Assembly: GCF_900445235.1 (NCBI RefSeq)
Contig: NZ_UFSM01000001.1
Location: forward strand, 4,851,501 to 4,915,500
Source of the DNA: Aminobacter aminovorans
Lineage (GTDB): Bacteria > Pseudomonadota > Alphaproteobacteria > Rhizobiales > Rhizobiaceae
DNA length: 64,000 bases
Direction of reading: 5' to 3'
The position numbers and the translations under genes are program-made. Positions 9,408 to 18,197 of this stretch are shown piece by piece. How positions within the stretch are numbered: the stretch's first letter is position 1; each line of letters begins with the position of its first letter. Under the pieces are notes generated by a model. That model had not been told where the DNA came from and searched no databases. It worked only from the letters and a program-made list of their open reading frames with translations.

Positions 9408-10037
9408 TCAGGCCGTCAGCTTCGCGACCAGATCGACATAGTTGTCAAAAACCAGATCGGGCCCCTGGGCACGCAAGGTGGCGCCGGCATTGTAGCCGAA
9501 AGTCACCGCGCCCGAGGCAATGCCCGCGCCTCGTGCCGCCTCGATGTCGCGAACCTCGTCGCCGATGGCGATGGTACGTCGCTTGTCGGCACCAAGGCGC
9601 TTGATGACCGCCTTGAACATCGCGCCCTTGCCCCACAGAGACGCGCCGCACTGGAAATGGCTGACGTGAACCGCGGCCGGCCCCAGCGTCCGGCGGATTG
9701 TGTTTTCCGTGTTGGAGCTGACAATGGCAACACGGATGTTGCTTGCGGCAAGGCTCGCAAGCATCGGCCCGACTCCGGGGAACAATGCGACCGCATCGCG
9801 GCTTTCAGCGCTCAGCTTGCGCATGTGCATGGCGATCGCCGGCAACTTCCATTTAGCGACGCCCAGGCGCGCAACGATCTCGCGTGTGCCAAGCGCCCGC
9901 AGTTCGTCAATCTCATCCTGTGTGACCTCGCGAAAACCAAACTGCCGCGCAGTCTGGTTGAGCACCGAGCAGAACCACGGAAAGCTGTCGGCCAGCGTTC
10001 CGTCGTAGTCGAAAATCGCAAGGGAGAAGGAAGACAT
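9408..10037 (-). CDS. HAD-superfamily phosphatase (phosphoglycolate-phosphatase-like)
   Basis: A soluble Mg2+-dependent phosphatase of HAD subfamily IA. Motif I is DYDGT (nucleophile Asp10, acid Asp12), motif II is VSSN, the motif III lysine is in the KGAMFKAV region, and motif IV is IGDEVRDIEAARGAG. The 209-residue length and small helical cap fit phosphoglycolate phosphatase/YjjG-like enzymes. It follows the methionine aminopeptidase gene on the same strand after 162 nt with no recognised feature. The substrate cannot be assigned from sequence. Confidence 0.85.
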   Translation of the reverse strand: MSSFSLAIFDYDGTLADSFPWFCSVLNQTARQFGFREVTQDEIDELRALGTREIVARLGVAKWKLPAIAMHMRKLSAESRDAVALFPGVGPMLASLAASNIRVAIVSSNTENTIRRTLGPAAVHVSHFQCGASLWGKGAMFKAVIKRLGADKRRTIAIGDEVRDIEAARGAGIASGAVTFGYNAGATLRAQGPDLVFDNYVDLVAKLTA

Positions 10038-10199
10038 CGCACCGCCACCATGAACGCTGCGTCACTGCCCCAGTGCCGTTGCGGCGTCAATGCCGGCTGG
10101 CTCAGCGCGCCGATGCCGCCCAGTTCAGTGCTGACGCCGGCTGCACCGCCTGCCTTCCGCGCTCCCAGCAAAGGCCGGGATACTGGCGCAGACCAGCGA

Positions 10200-10979
10200 T
10201 CACGCTCGGCCTTCCGGCATCCGTGTCTCGTCGCGGCGCAGCGTCAGCACCTCGACGCCGGTCGCAGTCACAGCGACCGTGTGCTCGAACTGGGCCGAAA
10301 GCTTCCGGTCGCCTGTGACGACGGTCCATCCATCGCTCTCGGTTACGACCTTGCGGGTGCCCTGGTTGACCATCGGCTCGATGGTGAAGACCATGCCTTC
10401 GCTCAGCCTCAGGCCCGTTCCCGGCCGTCCAAAGTTGAGTACCTGCGGTTCTTCGTGCATCTCGCGGCCGATGCCGTGCCCGCAATATTCCCGCACCACC
10501 GAATAGCCGTTCCGCTTGGCATGCCGCTCGATCGCAAAACCAATGTCGCCCAGATGCGCTCCCGGCCGGACCTGCCTTATGCCCTTCCACATTGCCTCCT
10601 GCGCGACCCGAACCAGCCGGGCCGCCGCGGGTGGGGCGTTGCCGACCAGGTAGGTCTTGCTCGAATCGGCGATGTAGCCGCCCTTTTCGAGCGTGATATC
10701 GAAATTGACGATGTCGCCGTCGCGGATGATCTCGCGCCCGTCAGGCACGCCGTGGCAGACGACATGATTGATCGAGCAGTTCAGCACGTGCTTGAAACCG
10801 TACTGTCCCTTGCTCGCCGGACGAGCGGCGAGGTCGACCGTGATGAAGCGCTCGACAAGATCATTGACCTGCAAAGTCGACATGCCGGCCAAATCCTGCG
10901 CGTCCAGCATCTCGAAGACGGACGCCAGCATCCTGCCCGCCACGCGCATCAGCGCCAGTTCGTCCGGTGACTTGACCAT
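10200..10979 (-). CDS. map: Type I methionine aminopeptidase
   Basis: Removes the initiator methionine from new proteins. All five dinuclear metal ligands can be placed: Asp in NFDIT, Asp in DSSKTYLVG, His in GHGIG, Glu in TIEPM and Glu in QFEHT. The substrate-binding His is in VCHGVP. I place the start at the ATG giving MVKSPDEL (259 residues), because it follows the stop of the upstream ParD-like gene by one base (TGACATG), which implies translational coupling; a longer frame would run back into that gene. There is no N-terminal SH3-binding or zinc extension. It may be a second MetAP beside an essential copy elsewhere. Confidence 0.9.
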   Translation of the reverse strand: MVKSPDELALMRVAGRMLASVFEMLDAQDLAGMSTLQVNDLVERFITVDLAARPASKGQYGFKHVLNCSINHVVCHGVPDGREIIRDGDIVNFDITLEKGGYIADSSKTYLVGNAPPAAARLVRVAQEAMWKGIRQVRPGAHLGDIGFAIERHAKRNGYSVVREYCGHGIGREMHEEPQVLNFGRPGTGLRLSEGMVFTIEPMVNQGTRKVVTESDGWTVVTGDRKLSAQFEHTVAVTATGVEVLTLRRDETRMPEGRA

Positions 10980-10980
10980 G

Positions 10981-11187
10981 TCAGGCGACCGCCAGATCCC
11001 GGACCTGCACTTGTGCTGCCGCAAACTGCATCCTGACGATCTCATTGAACGACATTGTCGGATTGGCTTCCGCAAGCATGCCGACCTTCATCCAGAACTC
11101 GGCTTGGGCATTGATCGACCGGCACATCACCGTGCTCGCCCGCCTGACTTCCTCATGCAGATCCTCATCAATCTTCACGATGCCCAT
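10981..11187 (-). CDS. ParD-like antitoxin-family protein
   Basis: A 68-residue protein, MGIVKIDEDLHEEVRRAS..., resembling the ParD-like family (short ribbon-helix-helix-type antitoxin relatives). It contains VKIDEDLHEEVRRAS at the N-terminus, with the central SINAQAEFWMKVG segment typical of the family. No ParE- or RelE-like toxin is adjacent; the next gene, one base downstream, is a methionine aminopeptidase. The arrangement suggests co-translation and perhaps regulation of the aminopeptidase or autoregulation. The family call is from pattern memory. Confidence 0.7.
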   Translation of the reverse strand: MGIVKIDEDLHEEVRRASTVMCRSINAQAEFWMKVGMLAEANPTMSFNEIVRMQFAAAQVQVRDLAVA

Positions 11188-11340
11188 GAAGGTCTCCTGA
11201 AACGAGTATACGTATCATATATGTTTCGTATATTTCTCCATCAATCCGTTGTCGCAACGAGTGACGCCGCTGTTCCCGCTCATGGACACGCTCGGCGTCA
11301 GCACTATTGAACAGCAATTGACGCATGGTAATACGCCTTT

Positions 11341-12054
11341 ATGGAAACAGTTGAAGCCGAGAAGTCCAAAGCATCCGTTCGCAAGCGCGCCGAAGCGATC
11401 AAGTCGTTTCGCTGCAAGAACCTTGTCGCGGTCATCGAAGACCCGGCCGACATCAAGAATATCGGCACGGTCATCCGAAACGCCAATGCGCTCGGCGTAG
11501 AGAAGGTCTACATCGTCGACCCCGGCAAGGCGCTTCCCGACGACTGGCAGGAGATGCGCGAGCGAAAGTCGCTTTCGAAGATTTCTGTTTCCGCCGTCAA
11601 ATGGACATTCGTGAAGCGCTTCGACAGCACCGAAGCTTGCCTCGAGCATCTGGAAAAGAACGGCTTCGTATCGGTGGTCACCTCGCCGCATGTAAAGGGC
11701 AAGGCCAATGTCTACCTGCATGAAGGCGACTACACGCAGCATACCAAACTGGCAGTGTGGTTCGGCAACGAGGCGCGTGGCATCAGTCCGCTCGCCGTCG
11801 AGCGCAGCGACATGTGCGTGGCTGTCCCGATGTTCGGGATGATCGAGAGCCTCAATCTCGGCACGTGCTCAGGTATCGTTCTCTATGAAGTCACGAAGCA
11901 GCGGCGCGGGTATCAGAGCCTGTACCGCCGCAGCAGGCGGAAGGGAAAACGCGCCGAACCCTTGCCTACCATCATGGCTCGTGAAGGCGATGAAGGCACC
12001 TCCGACGCAGCCTTTCAATTGGACGGATCGGGTCCGATGGAAGGCGCCCGCTGA
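11341..12054 (+). CDS. SpoU/TrmH-family RNA 2'-O-methyltransferase
   Basis: A SAM-dependent methyltransferase with the trefoil-knot SPOUT fold, expected to methylate a ribose 2'-OH in tRNA or rRNA. The three family motifs are present: DIKNIGTVIRNANALG (Asn/Arg), VWFGNEARGIS (Glu) and VAVPMFGMIESLNL. The catalytic core of about 180 residues is followed by a 55-residue basic then acidic tail (RRGYQSLYRRSRRKGKRAEP ...) that is longer than in minimal TrmH. It is divergent from the ParD-like/map pair. The target nucleotide is unknown; G18 of tRNA is a reasonable guess. Confidence 0.85.
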   Translation: METVEAEKSKASVRKRAEAIKSFRCKNLVAVIEDPADIKNIGTVIRNANALGVEKVYIVDPGKALPDDWQEMRERKSLSKISVSAVKWTFVKRFDSTEACLEHLEKNGFVSVVTSPHVKGKANVYLHEGDYTQHTKLAVWFGNEARGISPLAVERSDMCVAVPMFGMIESLNLGTCSGIVLYEVTKQRRGYQSLYRRSRRKGKRAEPLPTIMAREGDEGTSDAAFQLDGSGPMEGAR

Positions 12055-12373
12055 ATGGCGAAGCAAGCTCCGGCGAAAATTGCCGGAGAAGCGTGGACAG
12101 AAGCGGCGTAACGCTCGCCTCTTGCCGCCCGCCGCGACATGACGTAAAGGGAACCCGTCGCGAAAAGCGACCGCTTCCCTTGATCCGCTCAGTGGCGGAG
12201 TAAACAGGTGGACGAATAGTCGTCCAGGCGGTCAAGCACAAGCACCCCTGCCGTTTCGAGCGTGGGTCGCCAGCGTCTCCCGAAAATCATCCCGCCTGAC
12301 ATCGATCAGGCCCCATTGCGAGCACCCATCGGCGCACGACGCCGCTGTACGCTTGCGTTCATTGGAGTCCGCC
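12055..12373. other. Intergenic region with two hairpins
   Basis: 319 nt without a credible gene. A stem CTCCGGC/GCCGGAG (12068-12088, loop GAAAATT) lies 13 nt past the methyltransferase stop. A second interrupted stem has outer arms AAGGGAA/TTCCCTT and inner GTCGC/GCGAC (12147-12181). Neither has a T-run. They may serve as terminators of the preceding gene. Confidence 0.4.
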
Positions 12374-13567
12374 ATGAGCAAGCCGCTCATCGTCATCTTC
12401 GTTGCCATAGTCCTCGATGCCATCGGCATCGGCCTCATCTTCCCGATACTGCCTGCGCTGCTGCGCGACGTCACCCATACCGGAAATGTCGCCGCCTATA
12501 TCGGCATCATGACCGCTCTCTACGCCGCCATGCAGTTCGTCTTCGCCCCGGTCCTCGGTTCGCTCAGCGACCGGCTCGGCCGCCGCCCGGTGCTGCTGAT
12601 TTCGCTCGCCGGTGCTGTCGTCAACTACCTGTTCCTGGCTTTCGCGCCCAGCCTGTGGATGCTGCTGCTCGGCCGCGCCATCGCCGGCCTGACCAGTGCC
12701 AACGTCTCGGTGGCGACGGCCTACATCACCGACATTTCCGCCGAGCATCAGCGCGCCCGCCGCTTCGGCCTGTTCAACGCCATGTTCGGCATAGGCTTCA
12801 TCATCGGACCGGTGTTGGGCGGTGTGCTCGGCGACTATTGGCTGCGCCTGCCCTTCATCGCGGCCGCCGTGCTCAACGCCAGCAATCTCCTGATGGCATT
12901 TTTCGTTTTGCCGGAGTCGCGAAATCCCAGCCGGGAGATGATCGATTTCGCTGCGCTCAATCCGCTGCGGCCGCTGCGCTGGGTGTTTTCGATGAAGAAC
13001 CTTCTGCCCGTCATCTCGGTCTTCTTCATCTTCAGCGCCACCGGCGAGGCCTACGGCACCTCCTGGGCGCTGTGGGGCAGCGATGCGTTCCAATGGAACG
13101 GGCTGTGGGTCGGCCTGTCGCTCGGCACGTTCGGCGTCTGCCAGGCCCTCGCCCAGGCCTTCCTGCCTGGTCCTGCGGTCAAGTTGATCGGCGAGCGCGC
13201 CGCCATCCTCGTTGGCATCGCCTGCGCCTGCACAGCGCTTGCCGTCATGGCGTTTGCCAGCGAGGGCTGGATGATCTTCGCCATCATGCCGCTGTTTGCC
13301 CTCGGCGGCATCGGCGTGCCGGCCTTGCAGTCGCACGCCACCCGGCAGGTCGACGAGAGCCAGCAAGGACAGTTCCAGGGCGTTCTGGCCTCGGCTCTCA
13401 GCCTGGCCTCGATCATCGGACCGCTGGCCTTCTCCAGCTTTTACTTCGTCGTCAGATCGCAATGGCCCGGCGCTATCTGGCTGTCCGTCATCGCCCTCTA
13501 CGGGCTCAGCGTGCCATTGGTGCTTGGTCTGAGGTTTCGGGAGACGGCGCCTGTAGCGGCGACATAG
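12374..13567 (+). CDS. TetA-like major facilitator superfamily drug exporter
   Basis: A proton-driven inner-membrane antiporter of about 12 transmembrane segments, 397 residues, the size of class TetA proteins. The MFS motif A is SLSDRLGRRPVLL between segments 2 and 3. The N-terminus MSKPLIVIFVAIVLDAIGIGLIFPILP is the TetA/MdtG pattern, and FGIGFIIGPVLGG is the motif C region. I prefer the ATG at 12374 over one seven codons upstream because it begins the canonical N-terminus. No TetR-type repressor is adjacent. Similarity to TetA does not prove tetracycline transport. Confidence 0.85.
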   Translation: MSKPLIVIFVAIVLDAIGIGLIFPILPALLRDVTHTGNVAAYIGIMTALYAAMQFVFAPVLGSLSDRLGRRPVLLISLAGAVVNYLFLAFAPSLWMLLLGRAIAGLTSANVSVATAYITDISAEHQRARRFGLFNAMFGIGFIIGPVLGGVLGDYWLRLPFIAAAVLNASNLLMAFFVLPESRNPSREMIDFAALNPLRPLRWVFSMKNLLPVISVFFIFSATGEAYGTSWALWGSDAFQWNGLWVGLSLGTFGVCQALAQAFLPGPAVKLIGERAAILVGIACACTALAVMAFASEGWMIFAIMPLFALGGIGVPALQSHATRQVDESQQGQFQGVLASALSLASIIGPLAFSSFYFVVRSQWPGAIWLSVIALYGLSVPLVLGLRFRETAPVAAT

Positions 13568-13669
13568 CGGGTGGTCGGGATCGCCAACGACTGGAAACTG
13601 GAGCTGACGGATTCCGTCCAGCACCCGTCATGCACCCCTTGGGAACCTTCTCCTGTAGGGGAAGGAAGA

Positions 13670-14122
13670 CTATGCTCCCCCCACCTTCTCGCTAAAAGTC
13701 GAGAAGAACTGCCCGGCCAGCTTCTTCGAGGTCGAGGTGATCAGGCGGCTGCCGAGCTGGGCGATCTTGCCGCCGACATCGGCCTTGGCCTCATATTTGA
13801 GGATCGTGGAACCTGGCCCGTCCTCGGTCAGCGTGACGTCGGCGCCGCCCTTGGCAAAGCCGGCGATACCGCCCTTGCCCTCGCCTTCGATGGTGTAGGA
13901 GTACGGCGGCTTGAGGTTTTTCAGCGTTACCTCGCCGGTGAAGGTCGCCTTGATCGGGCCGATCTTGAGCACCACCTTGGCGGCCATCTCGGTCGGCGAC
14001 GACATCTCAAGGCTCTCGCAGCCAGGGATGCTCTGCTTGAGCACGGCCGGATCGTTGAGCGCCTTCCATACCACGTCGATGGGGGCGGCGATCTTTTCCT
14101 CGCCTTCGATCACCAGGGCCAT
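13670..14122 (-). CDS. CoxG-family SRPBCC protein
   Basis: A 150-residue helix-grip (SRPBCC) protein of the CO dehydrogenase subunit G family: GEEKIAAPIDVVWKALNDPAVLKQSIPGCESLE at the start, then a KIGPIKATFTGEVTL strand region and a C-terminal amphipathic helix. CoxG relatives recruit or assist molybdenum CO dehydrogenase maturation, or bind hydrophobic ligands. No cox or other molybdenum hydroxylase genes are nearby, so it is an orphan. Its function here is unassigned. Confidence 0.85.
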   Translation of the reverse strand: MALVIEGEEKIAAPIDVVWKALNDPAVLKQSIPGCESLEMSSPTEMAAKVVLKIGPIKATFTGEVTLKNLKPPYSYTIEGEGKGGIAGFAKGGADVTLTEDGPGSTILKYEAKADVGGKIAQLGSRLITSTSKKLAGQFFSTFSEKVGGA

Positions 14123-14197
14123 GCGTTATCCTCCCGAATGCCGGTCCTACCGAGGCGTAACGCAGCGCCCGGCGATTGTCCATCGCAGCGCCGGGAT

Positions 14198-14243
14198 CAG
14201 GCCTTGCGGCCGATCGGGATCAGGCCTTGCGGCCGATCGGGAT
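14198..14243. repeat. 23-bp exact tandem duplication across a stop codon
   Basis: Two identical adjacent 23-nt units (14198-14220 and 14221-14243, beginning CAGGCCTTGCGGCC). The second encodes the last seven residues and stop of the methyltransferase on the minus strand; the first lies just downstream. It looks like a recent replication slippage. Confidence 0.85.
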
Positions 14244-14960
14244 GATCTCGCCCATATCAGGCGTATAGGGTGCGCCCTGCCAGCTGCCGAGCCAGTGGTC
14301 GACGACAAGCCCGGCCTCGGCGATCATCGCGGCAAGCGACTGCTGCCCCGGAAAGGCAATGCGCGACTGGGCATGGAACTGCCGGCCGTCGGCCGGCAGG
14401 CGGTAAAAGGTGTCGTAGGTAACGATGCCTGATATCGCGTCCTGGACGGCGTCGTTCCAGGCCTCGACGGCGCCGAAAGCGGGATGCACGACGGTGCGCC
14501 TGGAATCATCGGGCCCCCATTCCAGCCACGCCCGGGCCAACGGATTGCGGCTATCGAAGATGAAGCGGCCGTTCGGCGCGAGATGGGCGGCGATGGTGTC
14601 GAGTGCCGCGCGCTGGTCCTCGGCGGTCAGGAACACCTGGAAGGCGTGGCCGGTCAGAAGCACGAGGTCGAAGCGTTTGCCGAGGCGCAGCGAACGGGCA
14701 TCGCCCTGGACCCACTCGACGCGGTCGCCGCCGGGGCGCTTGCGGGCGACGTCGAGCATGGCAGGCGCGGGATCAGCGCCGGTGACGGCACGGCCCGGTG
14801 CCAGCATCGCAGTCAGCGCGCCGGTGCCGCAGCCGAGATCGAGCACGCTACGGGCATCGCCGACGAAACGCATGAGGAAGTCGACGTCGTCGCCGCCTTC
14901 GTTCTCGAGATCGTAGAACTGGACAAGCTCCGGGTCGATATAGAGGCGGTCGTCGATCAA
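14220..14960 (-). CDS. Class I SAM-dependent methyltransferase
   Basis: A soluble 246-residue Rossmann-fold methyltransferase. Motif I is VLDLGCGTGALT, the acidic motif II is VTGADPAPAMLDVA, and motif III is around WVQGDARSLRLGKRFD. It resembles small-molecule methyltransferases (UbiE/BioC-like), but the acceptor cannot be read from sequence. The C-terminal half has several aromatic strands (FIFDSRNPLARAWLEWG). The C-terminal coding end has been duplicated downstream of the stop. It stands alone. Confidence 0.8.
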   Translation of the reverse strand: MIDDRLYIDPELVQFYDLENEGGDDVDFLMRFVGDARSVLDLGCGTGALTAMLAPGRAVTGADPAPAMLDVARKRPGGDRVEWVQGDARSLRLGKRFDLVLLTGHAFQVFLTAEDQRAALDTIAAHLAPNGRFIFDSRNPLARAWLEWGPDDSRRTVVHPAFGAVEAWNDAVQDAISGIVTYDTFYRLPADGRQFHAQSRIAFPGQQSLAAMIAEAGLVVDHWLGSWQGAPYTPDMGEIIPIGRKA

Positions 14961-15178
14961 GGCACTGCTCGCTCTAACTTGTGGAATGCACTACGCGCTG
15001 GCGGCGCATTCATATCATCGCCGCGCGGCGAGAAAAGCCTCGCGTTGCGTGCCAGTTTCCCCTGGACGGTTGCACCACCGCACCGCACGGTGGCATCGGG
15101 CGTGCTGCACCCTTCGTCGCTCTTGCAGCTGTTTGGTCCTTGCCATAACGATGCAAGTCCGGATTTCGGGAGGAATTG

Positions 15179-16981
15179 ATGGCCGGCACAAAGACACCGA
15201 AGAAGCTCCGTTCGCAGGAGTGGTTCGACAATCCCGACAATCCCGGCATGACCGCGCTTTATCTCGAGCGCTACCTGAATTTCGGCCTGACGCGTGAGGA
15301 GCTGCAGTCGGGCAAGCCGCTGATCGGCATCGCCCAGACCGGCTCGGACCTGTCGCCGTGCAACCGACATCACATCGAGCTGGCCAAGCGGGTGCGCGAC
15401 GGCATCGTTGCCGCCGGCGGCGTGCCGTTCGAATTTCCCTGCCACCCGATCCAGGAAACCGGCAAGCGCCCGACCGCCTCGCTCGACCGCAACCTCGCCT
15501 ATCTCAGCCTCGTCGAAGTGCTCTACGGCTATCCGCTCGACGGCGTGGTGCTGACCATTGGCTGTGACAAGACAACCCCCGCGCTTTTGATGGCAGCCGC
15601 CACCGTCAACATCCCGGCGATCGCGCTGTCTGTCGGGCCGATGCTCAATGGCTGGCACAAGGGTGAACGCACCGGCTCAGGCACCATCGTGTGGAAATCG
15701 CGCGAGCGCCTTTCGTCGGGCGAGATCGACTACGAACAGTTCATGGACATCGTCGCCTCTTCGGCGCCGTCGGTCGGCTACTGCAACACCATGGGCACGG
15801 CAACGACGATGAACAGTCTGGCCGAGGCGCTCGGCATGCAGCTGCCCGGAGCCGCGGCAATCCCCGCGCCCTATCGCGAACGCGGCCAGATCTCTTACGA
15901 GACCGGCAAGCGCATCGTCGACATGGTGCGCGAGGACCTCAAGCCCTCCGACATCATGACCCGGGAAGCCTTCGAAAACGCCATTGTCATCAACTCGGCG
16001 ATCGGCGGCTCGACCAATGCGCCGATCCACCTCAACGCCATCGCCCGCCATCTCGACGTGCCGCTCGACAATGACGACTGGCAGAAGGTCGGCCACCACG
16101 TGCCGCTCTTGGTCAATCTGCAGCCGGCCGGCGAGTATCTCGGCGAGGACTACCACCATGCCGGTGGCGTGCCGGCGGTCGTCGCCGAACTGATGAAGGC
16201 AGGCCTGCTGCCGCACCCCGACGCGATCACCGCCAATGGCCGGACCATGGGCGAAAACTGCGCCGCCACAGAGAACATGGACACCAAGGTCATCAGATCT
16301 GTCACCGACCCGCTGAAGAAGGATGCCGGCTTCATCAATCTCAAGGGCAATCTGTTCGACAGCGCGATCATGAAGACCAGCGTGATCTCGCCCGAGTTCC
16401 GCGACCGCTATTTGTCGAACCCTGGCGATCCCGAAGCCTTCGAGGGCACCGCAAAAGTGTTTGACGGGCCGGAGGATTATCACGCCCGCATCGACGATCC
16501 GTCGGAGAACATAGACGAGAACACGGTGCTGTTCATGCGCGGTGCGGGCCCCGTCGGCTATCCCGGCGGTGCCGAGGTCGTCAACATGCAGCCGCCGGCC
16601 TATCTGCTCAAGCGCGGTATTCACTCGCTGCCCTGCATCGGCGACGGCCGCCAGTCCGGCACGTCGGGTTCGCCGTCGATCCTCAACGCCTCGCCGGAAG
16701 CGGCCGTCGGCGGCGGACTGGCGCTTCTAAGATCGGGCGACCGGGTGCGCATCGATCTGCGCAAGGGCACGGCTGACATTCTCGTCAGCGACGACGAGAT
16801 CACCCGCCGCCGCGCCGAACTGCAGAGCAATGGCGGCTATCACTTCCCGGCGCACCAGACGCCATGGCAGGAAATCCAGCGCGGCATGGTCGACCAGCTG
16901 GCACAAGGCATGGTGCTGAAGCCGGCGGTCAAATATCAGCGCGTCGCCCAGACCAAGGGCCTGCCGCGCGACAATCATTAG
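15179..16981 (+). CDS. IlvD/Edd-family sugar-acid dehydratase, closest to D-xylonate dehydratase
   Basis: An iron-sulfur dehydratase that would convert an aldonic acid such as D-xylonate to the 2-keto-3-deoxy acid. The start is the ATG 5 nt after GGGAGG; the TTG one codon upstream is less likely. The cluster cysteines are in [19 protein letters not shown] and [10 protein letters not shown]. From memory, the N-terminal [21 protein letters not shown] and the [19 protein letters not shown] region agree closely with Caulobacter XylD and much less with branched-chain IlvD. The C-terminus ends DNH, as in that clade. No sugar-pathway genes flank it. Length is 600 residues. Confidence 0.88.
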   Translation: MAGTKTPKKLRSQEWFDNPDNPGMTALYLERYLNFGLTREELQSGKPLIGIAQTGSDLSPCNRHHIELAKRVRDGIVAAGGVPFEFPCHPIQETGKRPTASLDRNLAYLSLVEVLYGYPLDGVVLTIGCDKTTPALLMAAATVNIPAIALSVGPMLNGWHKGERTGSGTIVWKSRERLSSGEIDYEQFMDIVASSAPSVGYCNTMGTATTMNSLAEALGMQLPGAAAIPAPYRERGQISYETGKRIVDMVREDLKPSDIMTREAFENAIVINSAIGGSTNAPIHLNAIARHLDVPLDNDDWQKVGHHVPLLVNLQPAGEYLGEDYHHAGGVPAVVAELMKAGLLPHPDAITANGRTMGENCAATENMDTKVIRSVTDPLKKDAGFINLKGNLFDSAIMKTSVISPEFRDRYLSNPGDPEAFEGTAKVFDGPEDYHARIDDPSENIDENTVLFMRGAGPVGYPGGAEVVNMQPPAYLLKRGIHSLPCIGDGRQSGTSGSPSILNASPEAAVGGGLALLRSGDRVRIDLRKGTADILVSDDEITRRRAELQSNGGYHFPAHQTPWQEIQRGMVDQLAQGMVLKPAVKYQRVAQTKGLPRDNH

Positions 16982-17051
16982 CGAATGGGACTTGGGGCAC
17001 CTGAGCTTCGGCGCCTCGGTCCTGTCGCGAGCGCTGACCGCAGGTTAGCGG

Positions 17052-17333
17052 TCAGTCGAGGCTGATTGCCAACTGCGCGCCGGACCTCGCGGCCTTGCCG
17101 GAGCAGATCGGCTGCGCCAGCATTTCGGCGACGATGCTGCGCTGATTGATCTCGGCGCGCACGGCGTAGTGACCAAGATGCTGCGCGGCGGCAGCTGCCC
17201 CGACACCACCGACCAGCGCGGCGACGACCGCCGCAGCCCAGCGCAGCCTGCAATGCCAACCGGACGCCGCTCTCCGAAAGCGGCGCCAAGCTGCCATCAC
17301 GGCGAAAACCATTGCTGTCAGGGCGCAGCACAT
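17052..17333 (-). CDS. Small hypothetical membrane-anchored protein
   Basis: A 93-residue product. It has a short hydrophobic start (ALTAMVFAVMAAW), an Arg-rich stretch, then a clear transmembrane segment WAAAVVAALVGGVGAAAAA and a soluble tail with one Cys. The start lies 7 nt after the stop of the DUF899 gene, which supports translation in an operon, but codon evidence is limited and no family is recognised. It could be spurious. Confidence 0.4.
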   Translation of the reverse strand: MCCALTAMVFAVMAAWRRFRRAASGWHCRLRWAAAVVAALVGGVGAAAAAQHLGHYAVRAEINQRSIVAEMLAQPICSGKAARSGAQLAISLD

Positions 17334-17340
17334 CGCCGGC

Positions 17341-18111
17341 TCAGCCGTGCTTGCCGCAGCCGCAGTCGGCCGGGTGGTATCGTCCCGTCATCTCGACCAT
17401 GCCGCCCTTGCCATACATATCGTGCGGCCTGACCCAGTCGGCGAGCAGGTAGAACGGCCCGTTTTCGGCGCGGCCGTTGGGCATCACGTCGAGAAAACCA
17501 TAGATGCCGAGGAACTGCTCGGCGCCGCGACCGAAGGTCGAATAGGTCTGGTAGATCTGGCCGTCGTCGTCCTTGTAGAAAACGCTGTCGCCGGAGAGAT
17601 CCTCGATCTCGAAGTCGAGCGGGGCGAAGTTGTAGACGGCCTTCTTCGCCGCAAACTGCTCGGCGGTGTAGGAGACATTGAAGTCATAGTTGAAGTCGCT
17701 GCCGAAAGACGAGACGAAGCGCGCCTTCCAGCCCATGCGCGCCTTGAGCGCCTCGGCTTCGGCAAGCGGCGCACGCGTGACCGCAACGTAGCTTACGTCG
17801 TGGTTCTCGAGATGGACGAGCACGCTGTCGACATTGTCCATCTCGAACGAACAGCCGACGCAATGGTGCTGCTGGCCCGGCGCCATCATGAAATGCTTGA
17901 TGAACAGTTGGCTGCGACCATCGAACAGGTCGGACAGCGGCAGCCGTCCGCCGGGACCGTCGAAATAGTATTGCTTGTCGATCCTGACCCAGGGCAGTTC
18001 ACGCCGCTCGGCGCTCAATTCGTCGCGCGCCTTTGTCATTGCCTTTTCCTTGGCGAGCAGCGTCCGGCGCGCCGCAACCCATTCGTCTCGCGATACGATT
18101 TCATGCTCCAT
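17341..18111 (-). CDS. DUF899 thioredoxin-like protein
   Basis: A soluble protein of about 256 residues from the DUF899 family, which has a thioredoxin-like fold. It contains the segment SQLFIKHFMM followed by a CVGC pair (Cys84, Cys87), a possible redox motif. Later come the family blocks FVSSFGSDFNYDFNVSYT and VFYKDDDGQIYQTYSTFGRG; the end TGRYHPADCGCGKHG adds three cysteines. I place the start at the MEHEIVS codon because GGAGAG precedes it by 6-7 nt. Function is unknown; redox or peroxide-type chemistry is possible. Confidence 0.8.
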   Translation of the reverse strand: MEHEIVSRDEWVAARRTLLAKEKAMTKARDELSAERRELPWVRIDKQYYFDGPGGRLPLSDLFDGRSQLFIKHFMMAPGQQHHCVGCSFEMDNVDSVLVHLENHDVSYVAVTRAPLAEAEALKARMGWKARFVSSFGSDFNYDFNVSYTAEQFAAKKAVYNFAPLDFEIEDLSGDSVFYKDDDGQIYQTYSTFGRGAEQFLGIYGFLDVMPNGRAENGPFYLLADWVRPHDMYGKGGMVEMTGRYHPADCGCGKHG

Positions 18112-18197
18112 GTCACTCTCCATCGTTTGGACACAGGTTTTCAATCGGCCGCCCAGTGGCGGCCGTCATGCACGGCTCGAAGTTTCGATGCTTGCAG

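Noticed and set aside
12359..13624. A 421-codon minus-strand frame opposite the MFS exporter
   Set aside because: The product is rich in Glu/Arg/Gly with no domain; the exporter on the plus strand is clearly real.
13670..14122. Carbon monoxide dehydrogenase locus
   Set aside because: Only a CoxG-like SRPBCC protein is present; there are no coxMSL or maturation genes nearby.
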